From the NCBI GenBank assembly GCA_964497245.1, contig CAZCCC010000003.1:1-61838 (forward strand): DNA of 61,838 bases. The letters run 5' to 3'. How positions within the stretch are numbered: position 1 is the first letter of the stretch; each line of letters begins with the position of its first letter. The stretch is from CAZCCC01 sp964497245 (GTDB lineage: Bacteria > Patescibacteriota > Patescibacteriia > Buchananbacterales > UBA6539). This document shows positions 1 through 7,984 of the stretch, in pieces. A program made the translations under genes and the position numbers. Below the pieces are notes generated by a model. It was not told where the DNA came from and did no database searches. It was given only the letters and a program-made list of their open reading frames with translations.

Positions 1-210
1 CGCTGTTATCAGTTTTATTACGGCTTGTTTTTTTCTGGAGATGCTCCAGAGGAAGAAATCCGAATCAAGCGCCAGACATCGTCCAAAAAAAACAATTATT
101 GGCTGATTACATTCAAAACAGGGAAGAATACATAAACCAGCAATTGATGTCATTAGTATTTGGTAATTTTTTTCACAGTGAGGACAATCAATATTCATTA
201 AAAATGTCAT
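1..210 (-). CDS. Zinc-ribbon protein, C-terminal part outside the window
   Basis: The frame is open from an ATG at 210 to the window edge (70 codons, no stop), so only the N-terminal part is seen. A good ribosome-binding site (AAAGGAG, with GGAG 7 bases from the ATG) supports the start. Residues 9-12 are CPHC and 31-34 are CFEC, the two knuckles of a small zinc ribbon. The following residues (PIIVFFG) are hydrophobic. No enzymatic motif is visible and I do not recognise the family. It lies downstream of a minus-strand terminator at 356-395, so it probably has its own promoter. Confidence 0.6.
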   Translation of the reverse strand, partial: MTFLMNIDCPHCEKNYQILMTSIAGLCILPCFECNQPIIVFFGRCLALDSDFFLWSISRKKQAVIKLITA

Positions 211-355
211 GTTACTTCTCCTTTTGAAATGTCCAGATTATTCCGGAGTTGAAGTTTTAAGGATCATTTTGCAACTAATTTTAACGACTTTATATTACTT
301 CTTAAATAAAATAAAGTCAAGGAATTGCGGTTAATAACTTAAAAATGATAAATTC

Positions 356-395
356 ATAAAAATACCCCGATTCGGAAAATTTACCGAAAAGGGGC
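356..395 (-). terminator. Rho-independent terminator
   Basis: Read on the minus strand, a CCCC-TTTTCGG arm pairs with CCGAA-CGGGG across a short AT loop and is followed by TATTTTT. It ends whatever is transcribed leftward through 395-660, or attenuates the zinc-ribbon gene at 1-210. Confidence 0.7.
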
Positions 396-660
396 ATAAA
401 ACATGGGGTTACCAGCCATTTTTTAGCATTTATACTCCCTTCTTTTCTAGTTTCTTGAAAAAGCGGGTTAGACTTTTTGTAAAAACTAGCTTTGAAAAAG
501 TAGGATCACCGCCTTTCCCTGGGGCCGGACCAGAATTTGAGATTAAACCCGGCCGTCATTGCATTTTTTTGTTGCATGACTAGCAGCCCTTTTGTTCACC
601 GCAGACAGACCTAATTGCCTGCTGCTGTATAGAAAAATTTTATGCCAATAATTTGAAGAA
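396..660 (-). other. Unassigned GC-richer intergenic stretch, possible structured RNA
   Basis: No convincing protein gene occupies this stretch, which is visibly less AT-rich than its surroundings. On the minus strand it contains a GGCCGG/CCGGCC stem, a GTCAT/ATGAC stem with an A-rich loop, a CTAGTTT/AAACTAG stem, and finally the terminator at 356-395. Just before the terminator a GGGAG motif sits 5 bases before a six-codon frame (409-429, MLKNGW). This could be a structured RNA with a leader peptide or an attenuated leader for the zinc-ribbon gene. It matches no tmRNA, SRP or 6S core that I can recognise. Confidence 0.3.
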
Positions 661-661
661 G

Positions 662-1456
662 TCAAATTTTTATTCGTAAAAGTCCATGTTTTTTTAAATA
701 ATAGAGAGCGCTTTTAAGGAAATTTTTTTGATTCCTTATTAAAAGTTGTTGTTTGAAACTTTGTCCGCCATGGTGGATCATTTGGGCTTGAGCGACGTAC
801 CAAACTTGCCAACCGGCATTTTTTGCCCTTTTACACATATCAACCTCTTCAAACCAAATAAAAAATTTTTCATCAAAATTTTCTATCTGGTCTATCAGCT
901 TTTTTTTGATTAAAAAAAATGATCCGGCTACTTGGTCTACCTGTTGGTTTTTACTATTATCAATGTCTTTGGCTAAATAGCTTAGAAAAAGTCTGTTATT
1001 CGGAAAAATTTTAGCGATTTTTGTTATTAGCATTAATATTATCAAAAAATTCGGGAAACGTCTGACTGACGGCTGAAAAGTAAAATCAGGATTAAGATGT
1101 TTGCAACCAGCAATGCCCGCTTTTTCATTTTTTTGCATAAATTCAACCATTTTCTGCAAAGTCCCTTCCATAATCTCAGTATCAGGGTTTAAAAGTAATA
1201 TTAAATCAGCATTACTTACTGCAATTCCTTGATTGTTTGCTTTGGCAAATCCCAAATTTTTTTTATTGGCGATAATTTTTGAATCAGGAAATTTATTTCT
1301 AATAATTTCTACGCTGCCATCAGTAGAATTATTATCAACTACAATTACTTCAATATTCAAATTCTTTCGATATTCGTATAAAGAATAAAGACATTTACTT
1401 AAAAAATTTTTGACGTTCCATGAAACAATTATTATTGAAAGTTTTGGCTTATCCAT
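662..1456 (-). CDS. Family 2 glycosyltransferase (rhamnosyltransferase-like)
   Basis: 264 aa. The GT-A fold is shown by the N-terminal strand LSIIIVSWN, a DNNSTDGS nucleotide-binding turn (residues 41-48), the NPDTEI metal-binding region (90-95) and a WFEEVDMC motif (201-208), typical of dTDP-rhamnose and related transferases. It likely adds a sugar to a lipid-linked envelope polysaccharide at the inner face of the membrane. It is the last gene of the leftward cluster that starts with the flippase at 6058. The acceptor and donor cannot be told from sequence. Confidence 0.85.
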   Translation of the reverse strand: MDKPKLSIIIVSWNVKNFLSKCLYSLYEYRKNLNIEVIVVDNNSTDGSVEIIRNKFPDSKIIANKKNLGFAKANNQGIAVSNADLILLLNPDTEIMEGTLQKMVEFMQKNEKAGIAGCKHLNPDFTFQPSVRRFPNFLIILMLITKIAKIFPNNRLFLSYLAKDIDNSKNQQVDQVAGSFFLIKKKLIDQIENFDEKFFIWFEEVDMCKRAKNAGWQVWYVAQAQMIHHGGQSFKQQLLIRNQKNFLKSALYYLKKHGLLRIKI

Positions 1457-1567
1457 TTTTGTCAGTTAATAAATAAAAGCTGAAAAAGTATTTATGTTTG
1501 TAAATATTTTTTTAAAAAGTTTATTGGAAAATAAATTAAAGATCTTTATTTTTATGGTTTGATATTT

Positions 1568-2245
1568 TTATTCAACATCCTCTTTTTTTATTTTTTTCCA
1601 CTCCCCTTCTTTAAGATCCTTAAGTTCTAATTTTCCTATTCTGATTCTTTTAAGTTTGACTACGGTATAACCCAGGTGGCCGAACATCCGTCTTAATTGT
1701 CTATTTATCCCCTCTTTTAATATTAATCGGCATGATTTATTTTTAGCAGAAATCACTATGGCAGGCTGAAGTTTTTTTCCAGCGATTGTCATTCCCCTCT
1801 GAATTTTTTTTAAATCTTCTTGATTAAGATCTCGATCAAGAACGATAAAATATTCTTTTTCCCCTTTATGGCGAGGATGAGCAATATTATTTGCAAATTC
1901 ACCATCATTGGTAAGCAATATTAAGCCACTTGAGTCTTTATCGAGGCGTCCGACAGGGTATATTCTTTTTTTTATTTTCACCAAACCTAAGATAGATTTA
2001 CCTTCCTTATTACTGGAACTGCTTATGTAGCCGTATGGCTTGTTTAAAGCAATATAAATTTTTTCTTTAGCAGGTTTAACAATTATTTCTTCACATTCAA
2101 CTTTGTCGCTATCTTCATCAATTTTTGTACCCAGCTCTCGTATAACTTTTCCGTTAATTTTAATTTTACCATTTAAAATCAATTCTTCAGCCTTGCGGCG
2201 TGAAGCAACACCAGCGCCAGATAGAAATTTTTGTAGACGTATCAT
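1568..2245 (-). CDS. RluB/RsuA-family pseudouridine synthase
   Basis: 225 aa. An N-terminal S4 RNA-binding domain (residues 1-50, starting RLQKFLSGAGVASRRKAE) is followed by a pseudouridine synthase domain with the catalytic GRLDKDSSG motif (Asp102) and the EGINRQLRRMF motif (178-188). In family members it isomerises uridines in 23S or 16S rRNA. RluB, RluE, RluF and RsuA cannot be separated here. It lies 21 bases after the Nudix gene, so it is probably co-transcribed with the glycosyltransferase cluster although functionally unrelated to it. Confidence 0.88.
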   Translation of the reverse strand: MIRLQKFLSGAGVASRRKAEELILNGKIKINGKVIRELGTKIDEDSDKVECEEIIVKPAKEKIYIALNKPYGYISSSSNKEGKSILGLVKIKKRIYPVGRLDKDSSGLILLTNDGEFANNIAHPRHKGEKEYFIVLDRDLNQEDLKKIQRGMTIAGKKLQPAIVISAKNKSCRLILKEGINRQLRRMFGHLGYTVVKLKRIRIGKLELKDLKEGEWKKIKKEDVE

Positions 2246-2266
2246 AATTTAAATTTAACCGATAAA

Positions 2267-2704
2267 TTAATAATTCCAATCAAAATAATTAATCATTAAA
2301 TTCTTTAGACTTTTGTGAAATATTTTTTCAATGGATTTTTTATTTAGATTTTCCCATTTATAACTTAGGTGCTCTTTAGATATTTTTATTTTACCGGAGA
2401 TGAATTTTGCCTCAAAAAGAATATATAGAGTGCAACTGCTGCTTGGGAATCGGTATTTGCTCAATGAAACCGGGTCAGGCCTTAATTTGTATTTAACATT
2501 TGAACCAATTTCCTCTTTTATTTCTCTCTTAATTAGTTTATGAAATTTTGTCATAACCTCTTTTTTATCTATTCGGCCTCCTGGCAAATCCCAAAAATCT
2601 TTAAACCATTTTTTTGAAGCTGACTTTAAAATTAAAATTTTACCACTTTTATTTTTTAAAAGAATTTTTAAAGATACTTTAAACTGCTGATGGTTTTGGA
2701 TCAT
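2267..2704 (-). CDS. Nudix hydrolase with an expanded Nudix box
   Basis: 145 aa. The Nudix box is recognisable at residues 43-67: G43, E49, R60-E61, E64-E65 and G67. The spacing between the first Glu and the REUXEE half is 10 residues rather than the usual 7, so a three-residue insertion is present. Members hydrolyse nucleoside diphosphates linked to another group; here the substrate is unknown. The ATG overlaps the stop of the preceding glycosyltransferase (ATGA), which indicates translational coupling and possibly a role with nucleotide sugars, though that is inference. Confidence 0.8.
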   Translation of the reverse strand: MIQNHQQFKVSLKILLKNKSGKILILKSASKKWFKDFWDLPGGRIDKKEVMTKFHKLIKREIKEEIGSNVKYKLRPDPVSLSKYRFPSSSCTLYILFEAKFISGKIKISKEHLSYKWENLNKKSIEKIFHKSLKNLMINYFDWNY

Positions 2705-3378
2705 AGCTTATATTTCTCTTTAATTATTTTTTTAGCTTCTTGATACTTTTTTACTCTTTTTAACCAATTTATTTTATAGACAAAAGAGGGTAGCCAGCTG
2801 CTCATAGTACCTCCTGCCTTAACTTTAAACAATAATTCCGGTATATGATAGCCGATGTGACCTTGTTTAAGCATATTCAGCCATAAATCCCAATCTTGAA
2901 ATCTTTTTAAGCCCGGGTCAAAACCGGGAAAATGATTTTTATAGATTAAAGAAGTGGTATGTATGTAAGGAATTTTTTTTAATTTTTCCGGGTCAAAGGA
3001 GAAAAGCTTAAATTTTTTAAAACCAAATTTAAAATCGCAGTAAGTATAAGAGGCTTCGGGGTGGTTTTTTAAAGCTAAATACATTTTTTCAAGCATTTTT
3101 GGAGCCATAACAATATCAGCATCACAAAAGATAATATAAGGTGATTTTGTTAATTTAGCGCCGTTATTTCTGGCAGAAGGTGCACCTTGGTTTTGTTGTG
3201 TGATTATTTTGATTTTATTTTTATATTTTTTCAAAATAGGCAAACTTTTATCTGTAGAACCGTCATTTACTGCAATAATTTCAAAATTATTGAAAGTTTG
3301 TCTAAAAATACTCTCAAGGCAATTGGCAATTGTTCCTTGAGCATTATAAACCGGTATTATTATGCTTATTTCGGGCAT
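2701..3378 (-). CDS. Family 2 glycosyltransferase
   Basis: 225 aa. It starts with the classic ISIIIPVYNAQGTI strand, has NDGSTD (about residues 38-43) and a DADIV metal-binding motif (about 91), and carries QDWDLWLNML near residue 165, as in short GT2 enzymes. It belongs to the same leftward cluster as the flippase and GT4 upstream; only 16 bases separate it from the GT4 gene. Likely cytoplasmic, membrane-associated, acting in envelope polysaccharide assembly. Sugar specificity is unknown. Confidence 0.85.
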   Translation of the reverse strand: MPEISIIIPVYNAQGTIANCLESIFRQTFNNFEIIAVNDGSTDKSLPILKKYKNKIKIITQQNQGAPSARNNGAKLTKSPYIIFCDADIVMAPKMLEKMYLALKNHPEASYTYCDFKFGFKKFKLFSFDPEKLKKIPYIHTTSLIYKNHFPGFDPGLKRFQDWDLWLNMLKQGHIGYHIPELLFKVKAGGTMSSWLPSFVYKINWLKRVKKYQEAKKIIKEKYKL

Positions 3379-3394
3379 TTTTTAATTAGATATT

Positions 3395-4573
3395 TTAACT
3401 TAAAATTTCTTTAATTTTTTGAGCTTGAGTCTCCCAGTTGAAATTTTCCAATACTCTTTCCATTCCCTGCATTCCAAGCTTTTGCGCATAGGGCTTGTCT
3501 GTGAGGATTTTTAATGCCGCTTCCGCTATTTGATCAACATTTAGAGGGTCTACCAATAATCCTGTTTTGCCGTCAATTATCGCCTCTGGGACCCCTCCGC
3601 TTTTGCCTCCAATAACCGGCTTGCCAAAAAGGTTTGCTTCAAGATAGACTATGCCAAAACCTTCAACATCACCATTAATAAGTCTTCTGGCCGGCATTAT
3701 GAAGACGTCGGCTATTTGAAATAAAACAGAAAGATCATTTTGGCTTGCTTTTCCTGCAAAAATTATGTATTCCCTCAAAGCAAGTTGGTTTGCCAATTTT
3801 TTAAGATTGTCTTCATAAGGCCCTGTGCCAACAATTAAGTAAGCTGCATCGGGTATTTTTTTTATTATTTTTGGTAGAGATTTTATTACCATATCGTGAC
3901 CCTTTCTTTCAACCAGTCTTCCGACAGTTAAAATAATTTTTTTATTTTTCAGTCCATATTCTTCTCTAATTTCTCTTATCTTCCATTCCGGTGCTTCTGA
4001 CGGCTTTACTCCGGGGCAGGGGTAAATTACTTTTATTTTATCCGAGTCGGCTCCCAGTTTTACTAGCTCATCTTTTGTAAAGTGGCTGTTTGCAACAATT
4101 GCCTTTGCTTCTTTGATTATTTTTTTTAATATTTTTTTCTTACGCATGAATTTTTGAGGCAATGTTATGTCAAGTCCATGAGCATAAAATATGAAAGGTA
4201 TATTTTTCATTTTTTTATACCACAAAGCCAGAGTTCCTATCGGTAAAATCTGACCAGCCTGAATTATCTCTATTTTATGTTGATCAGCGACAGCTTTGAA
4301 ATGTTTTATTATTGATATCCATTTTAGTGTTGATGCAATTTTTAGTATTCCAAGTAAGTTTTTTGGAGAAGTTTTTTGAGGAAATTTTCCCAGCAGTTTT
4401 TTCCTGATGATTGGAAAATTTTGTTCTTTATCAAAACTGCTGTCGTTTTTTTGGTTTGGCGCCAAAACGACAATTTTATCCCCGGGCAAATTTTTGCAGA
4501 TATTATAATAATAAGTCGCCACTCCGCCTAAATTTGGAGGGAAGTCCAAAGTAACCAATAAACTTTTTTTCAT
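3395..4573 (-). CDS. Family 4 glycosyltransferase
   Basis: 392 aa, normal length for GT4. The N-terminal Rossmann half contains a GGVATYY loop that binds the acceptor phosphate. The C-terminal half contains the NDP-sugar motif (ILTVGRLVERKGHD near residue 213) and the EGFGIVYLEAN E-x7-E motif. Retaining GT-B enzyme, probably transferring mannose, glucose or a similar sugar to a lipid-linked glycan. It sits between the flippase and the GT2 genes in one leftward transcription unit. Confidence 0.87.
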   Translation of the reverse strand: MKKSLLVTLDFPPNLGGVATYYYNICKNLPGDKIVVLAPNQKNDSSFDKEQNFPIIRKKLLGKFPQKTSPKNLLGILKIASTLKWISIIKHFKAVADQHKIEIIQAGQILPIGTLALWYKKMKNIPFIFYAHGLDITLPQKFMRKKKILKKIIKEAKAIVANSHFTKDELVKLGADSDKIKVIYPCPGVKPSEAPEWKIREIREEYGLKNKKIILTVGRLVERKGHDMVIKSLPKIIKKIPDAAYLIVGTGPYEDNLKKLANQLALREYIIFAGKASQNDLSVLFQIADVFIMPARRLINGDVEGFGIVYLEANLFGKPVIGGKSGGVPEAIIDGKTGLLVDPLNVDQIAEAALKILTDKPYAQKLGMQGMERVLENFNWETQAQKIKEILS

Positions 4574-4624
4574 ATTATAATGTTTATTTTATTGATTAAA
4601 AAAAATAGCCAATAGAGAGTTAAT

Positions 4625-6058
4625 TTATTTGATTCCTTTTTCCACTAATTCACGTATCTCTCTAAGTCTAAATCCTTTAAATAAATACAAACTTAAAAAA
4701 TAAAGCAATACCCCCCAAGCTATTACTATAGGTAACAAAAAATAAGAACTAACAGTAATGACCCCTAAAATCATTATTACGCTTGCAGCTAGTGATTTTA
4801 AAAACATTTTAAGAAGATTTAAATAATTAAGATTGATAACCGTTTTTATCGATAAAAAATCCAATAAAAATAAAATAAGGTTGGTAATTAAGAATGTTAT
4901 CCCGGCACCAAAAAAACCTAGTATGGGAATCAGGATTACATTTAACAATATAGACAACCCTGTAATTATTCCCCTGTTAATTGTTGTGTTTTTTTGACGA
5001 TCGCAGGAATTAAGCAAATACCCTGTCGGAAAGGCTAAAAATATAAAAGGTATTGCTGCACTCATTACAATTAAAGTCGGCACAATTTCAATATAATTTG
5101 GCCAGACAAGATAAACAATTTTGGGTGCCAAAGAGATTATTCCGGCCGAAATAGGTAATGAAATTATGGTTAAATATTTGAAGGCTTTATTGAATGTATT
5201 AGAAAGCATTTCTTTTGAATTTGCGTAGTAAAAGCTAAACGCCGGAAAAATTACTGCTGCAAAACCCGCCGGAATAATTTGTTGCAAAGCATAAACAATT
5301 TTTGCCGGGACGGCAAAAAAACCAACCGCTTCATCAGAGTCAAGATATCCCAAAAGAACTGAGTCAGAAGTATTATAAATCTTTACAAATATACCCGCCA
5401 AAGCGAACGCGGGTATTATTCTTAAAAAATGTTTGGCTATTTCAGGATCATAGGAAGGTTTAAGGCAAAATTTTAATTTTAATTTTAAGAGTAAAAAAGA
5501 CAAGGAAAAGTTAAATAAACTTGCTGCCAGAAGAGCAGACATCAAGTATCTTACCTGTCCTGTAAATTTTAAGGCCAAAAGCCCCAAAGTAAATATAATA
5601 AGTTGGACAAGTATCGTTGCAATGCTTTCATATTTTAAATTTTGCCTTGAGCGAAAGATTACCCAAAAGCTTAAGGAAAAAGAATCAAGTGCCATAATAA
5701 AACTTGCAATATAAACCAAAAGTTTTATTTCTGCTGATTTTCCAGTTATATTAATAAAAATCCAGGCGGCTATAATGGCAATAATAGCTAGTGGAATTTT
5801 TATTCCCAAGATATTTTTTAAATAGCGATTTGCCTGTTTTTGATTTTTTGAAGCTTCTCTGGTTAAAACCGGAGAAAGCCCAAGATCAACAAAGATAGAA
5901 AACATTGCAGCAAAAGACAGCGCAAAAACGTATTGGCCAAGCTGGTCAGGAAATAAATTGTTTGAAATAAACCAAAAATAAACAAAAGCCAAAATTTTTT
6001 GGATTGTTAGGGCAGCGGTGTAATAAGTGGTATTTTTGGTTAAAGTTGGACTTGTCAT
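4625..6058 (-). CDS. Polysaccharide flippase (Wzx/MurJ-like MOP superfamily)
   Basis: 477 aa and strongly hydrophobic throughout, with roughly 12-14 membrane spans. The N-terminal TYYTAALTIQKILAFVYFWFIS and DLGLSPVLTREASKN segments are characteristic of RfbX/Wzx polysaccharide transporters. It is predicted to flip undecaprenyl-linked repeat units built by the neighbouring glycosyltransferases. It opens the cluster; a promoter -10 box (TGA TATAAT) lies six bases upstream of the ATG, so the mRNA is probably leaderless. Confidence 0.85.
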   Translation of the reverse strand: MTSPTLTKNTTYYTAALTIQKILAFVYFWFISNNLFPDQLGQYVFALSFAAMFSIFVDLGLSPVLTREASKNQKQANRYLKNILGIKIPLAIIAIIAAWIFINITGKSAEIKLLVYIASFIMALDSFSLSFWVIFRSRQNLKYESIATILVQLIIFTLGLLALKFTGQVRYLMSALLAASLFNFSLSFLLLKLKLKFCLKPSYDPEIAKHFLRIIPAFALAGIFVKIYNTSDSVLLGYLDSDEAVGFFAVPAKIVYALQQIIPAGFAAVIFPAFSFYYANSKEMLSNTFNKAFKYLTIISLPISAGIISLAPKIVYLVWPNYIEIVPTLIVMSAAIPFIFLAFPTGYLLNSCDRQKNTTINRGIITGLSILLNVILIPILGFFGAGITFLITNLILFLLDFLSIKTVINLNYLNLLKMFLKSLAASVIMILGVITVSSYFLLPIVIAWGVLLYFLSLYLFKGFRLREIRELVEKGIK

Positions 6059-6064
6059 TTTTAT

Positions 6065-6073
6065 ATTATATCA
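6065..6073 (-). promoter_or_regulatory. Extended -10 promoter of the flippase cluster
   Basis: On the minus strand TGA-TATAAT is followed by exactly six bases and then the ATG of the flippase. No good -35 box is seen, which fits an extended -10 promoter. The predicted start of transcription falls on the ATG. Confidence 0.5.
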
Positions 6074-6136
6074 AAAATATTGCTTCTTGGCGATAATTCA
6101 TTAATTTGAATTTTTTTAAAGTTATTTTTTATACGT

Positions 6137-6162
6137 AAAAAAGGGACATTAAGTCCCCTTTT
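6137..6162 (-). terminator. Rho-independent terminator after the 113-aa membrane protein gene
   Basis: An AAAAGGGGAC arm pairs with GTCCCTTTT and is followed by a T run on the minus strand. It separates the gene at 6187-6528 from the flippase cluster. Confidence 0.7.
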
Positions 6163-6186
6163 GTGGTAAAAATAAAAAAAGCGAGT

Positions 6187-6528
6187 TTATTTATCTTTTT
6201 TTAGACCAAATAAAGCGAAGAATCCATAAAAAGTGATCATTGCGGGTATAAATATTGATAATATTCCCAGAATTCCTAGCCAACCCATTTTCCATATGTC
6301 GTTTGGTTTTTTTCGGTTTAAGTAAGTTATTATATTATAAATTACCGAAACATAAAAGGCGGCAACTAGTATAACAGAGAGAAGAAGAAACGTCATTTCT
6401 ATTCTGCCCGTCAGAACATAAAATATATTATGTACAACTATTGAAACAACAGCAGTTGCAATAAGCCAAAATGGCAAAAAAGTTTCTTTTTCAATTTCAA
6501 TAAGCGTTTTTTGTTTTTTTCTTCTCAT
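6187..6528 (-). CDS. Small three-span membrane protein of unknown function
   Basis: 113 aa. A basic N-terminus (MRRKKQK) precedes three hydrophobic segments at about residues 18-40, 44-66 and 82-106. The start has one of the few perfect ribosome-binding sites in the window (AGGAGG, five bases before the ATG). It stands alone between the S9 operon terminator and its own terminator. I do not recognise the family and no catalytic motif is visible. Confidence 0.7.
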   Translation of the reverse strand: MRRKKQKTLIEIEKETFLPFWLIATAVVSIVVHNIFYVLTGRIEMTFLLLSVILVAAFYVSVIYNIITYLNRKKPNDIWKMGWLGILGILSIFIPAMITFYGFFALFGLKKDK

Positions 6529-6637
6529 ATTCCTCCTAGATTAAAATTTAGCTATTTATATTTTCTCATTTTTTAGATTTAATGTCAATTATTTTTAGGG
6601 GTATACTAAAACATGACAGAAAATCAAAACTATTATG

Positions 6638-6669
6638 AAAAACAAAACCCTCATTTTTTGAGGGTTTTG
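6638..6669 (-). terminator. Rho-independent terminator of the ribosomal protein operon
   Basis: A perfect 11-bp inverted repeat (CAAAACCCTCA / TGAGGGTTTTG) with a five-base loop is followed on the minus strand by TTTTTC. It lies 15 bases after the rpsI stop. Confidence 0.9.
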
Positions 6670-6683
6670 ATATAATATCGTAA

Positions 6684-7145
6684 TTAACGTTTACTGAATT
6701 GAGGGGCTCTTCTGGCGCGCTTTAGGCCAGGTTTTTTTCTTTCTTTCTTTCTCGGATCTCTTTTTATATAGCCAAGTGGCTTTAGTGTTTTTCTTAAGTC
6801 TTTTTCTAGTAGTAGTAAGGATCTGGATATCCCATGCCTAACCGCTTCGGCTTGTCCTTTTATTCCACCTCCATGGACCTTTATTGAAAAGTCAAGCTCT
6901 TTTAATTTACCAACGGCCACAATAGGTTGCTTGACTATATTTTGTAATTCAGATGTTGGAAAATATGTTTCTAATTTTTTTTCATTTATTACTATTTTCC
7001 CCTCACCTTTTTTGTATAATCTGGTTCTAGCAATTGCTGTCTTTCTCCGTCCAACAGCATATAAATAGCTATGTCGGACTCTTTTTTTTCTTTCTTCGTC
7101 AGGTATATTATTTTCATCAACTTCAATTTTTTTTGTTCTTGGCAT
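6684..7145 (-). CDS. rpsI: 30S ribosomal protein S9 (uS9)
   Basis: 153 aa, longer than the usual ~130 because of a charged N-terminal extension of about 25 residues. The core starts at YAVGRRKTAIARTRLYKKG, the GGGIKGQAEAVRHGISR motif is intact, and the C-terminus ends KRARRAPQFSKR, the tail that reaches tRNA in the P site. It is the last gene of the infA-rpsI operon and follows rplM after two bases. Confidence 0.97.
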   Translation of the reverse strand: MPRTKKIEVDENNIPDEERKKRVRHSYLYAVGRRKTAIARTRLYKKGEGKIVINEKKLETYFPTSELQNIVKQPIVAVGKLKELDFSIKVHGGGIKGQAEAVRHGISRSLLLLEKDLRKTLKPLGYIKRDPRKKERKKPGLKRARRAPQFSKR

Positions 7146-7147
7146 AT

Positions 7148-7570
7148 TTAATTAGTAATTTTTAATCTTTTAAACATCTGTCTTCTTAATTTGTTTTTAG
7201 GTAACATATTCCAAACTGCTCTTTTTAAGATTTCGGATGGATTTTTTTCAAAAAGCTCTGCTGCTTTTTTTTGTTTTAATCCTCCCTGAAAGCCGGAATA
7301 ATGATAATATATTTTTTGTTCCAGTTTTTTACCACTGAACTTCATTTTTGAGGCATTAGTAACAATTACAACCTCACCGTTGTCAATATTTGGCTGGTAA
7401 TTAGCTTTGTTTTTGCCCCGCAATAAAATAGAAATTCTTGTTGCCAATCTGCCAGAGACTTTTTCGGTAGCATCTATTTCGTGAATATTTCTTTTGATAA
7501 TCGGTTTTTTGGCAATAATTCTTTTACTTTTTTTGTTGGTAATATTCTTTTTGTCTTCGTTTGTAGTCAT
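7148..7570 (-). CDS. rplM: 50S ribosomal protein L13 (uL13)
   Basis: 140 aa, normal length, with a lysine-rich N-terminal extension replacing the standard start. Diagnostic features are DATEKVSGRLATRISILLRGK near residue 33, YYHYSGFQGGLK, and the C-terminal VWNMLPKNKLRRQMFKRLK. L13 is an early 50S assembly protein. It is paired with rpsI, as in most bacteria, and lies downstream of rplQ in the same operon. Confidence 0.97.
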   Translation of the reverse strand: MTTNEDKKNITNKKSKRIIAKKPIIKRNIHEIDATEKVSGRLATRISILLRGKNKANYQPNIDNGEVVIVTNASKMKFSGKKLEQKIYYHYSGFQGGLKQKKAAELFEKNPSEILKRAVWNMLPKNKLRRQMFKRLKITN

Positions 7571-7594
7571 AATAATTCAACTTTTTCATTAAGT

Positions 7595-7945
7595 TTATAC
7601 AAATTCTATTTGGACTATTTCAGCTCCGTCTCCTTGTCGTTTCCCAATATTTACTATTCTAGTGTAGCCACCCTTTCTTTCCATATACCTTGGCCCCAGA
7701 ATCTCCAAAGCTTTTTTTATAGCTTTTTTGTGGTATAAAAATTCTTTAAGTCTTCTATGAGCAGTTAAATCATTCTTTTTTGCCGTGGTTATTAGTTTTT
7801 CAACTAGAGGCTTAACAGCTTTTGCTTTAGCTTTGGTGGTCTTAATTTTTTCGTAAATTATAATACTGGTTGCTAAATTTTTCAGCAATGCTTCCCTGCT
7901 TTCTTTTTTCCGGTCCAAAATTTTTCCTTTATTTTTGTGCCTCAT
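7595..7945 (-). CDS. rplQ: 50S ribosomal protein L17 (bL17)
   Basis: 116 aa, typical length. The N-terminus MRHKNKGKILDRKKESREALLKNLATSI is a close variant of the L17 consensus, and GGYTRIVNIGKRQGDGAEIVQIEFV closes the protein as in other L17s. It follows rpoA by 39 bases, the usual rpoA-rplQ order. Confidence 0.97.
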   Translation of the reverse strand: MRHKNKGKILDRKKESREALLKNLATSIIIYEKIKTTKAKAKAVKPLVEKLITTAKKNDLTAHRRLKEFLYHKKAIKKALEILGPRYMERKGGYTRIVNIGKRQGDGAEIVQIEFV

Positions 7946-7984
7946 ATTTTTTTAAATTTTTTATCCAATATAGATAGGTAAAAA

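Noticed and set aside
396..660. tmRNA, SRP RNA or 6S RNA
   Set aside because: No tRNA-like ends or tag frame, no SRP GGAAGC core and no 6S-like long open helix could be found on either strand.
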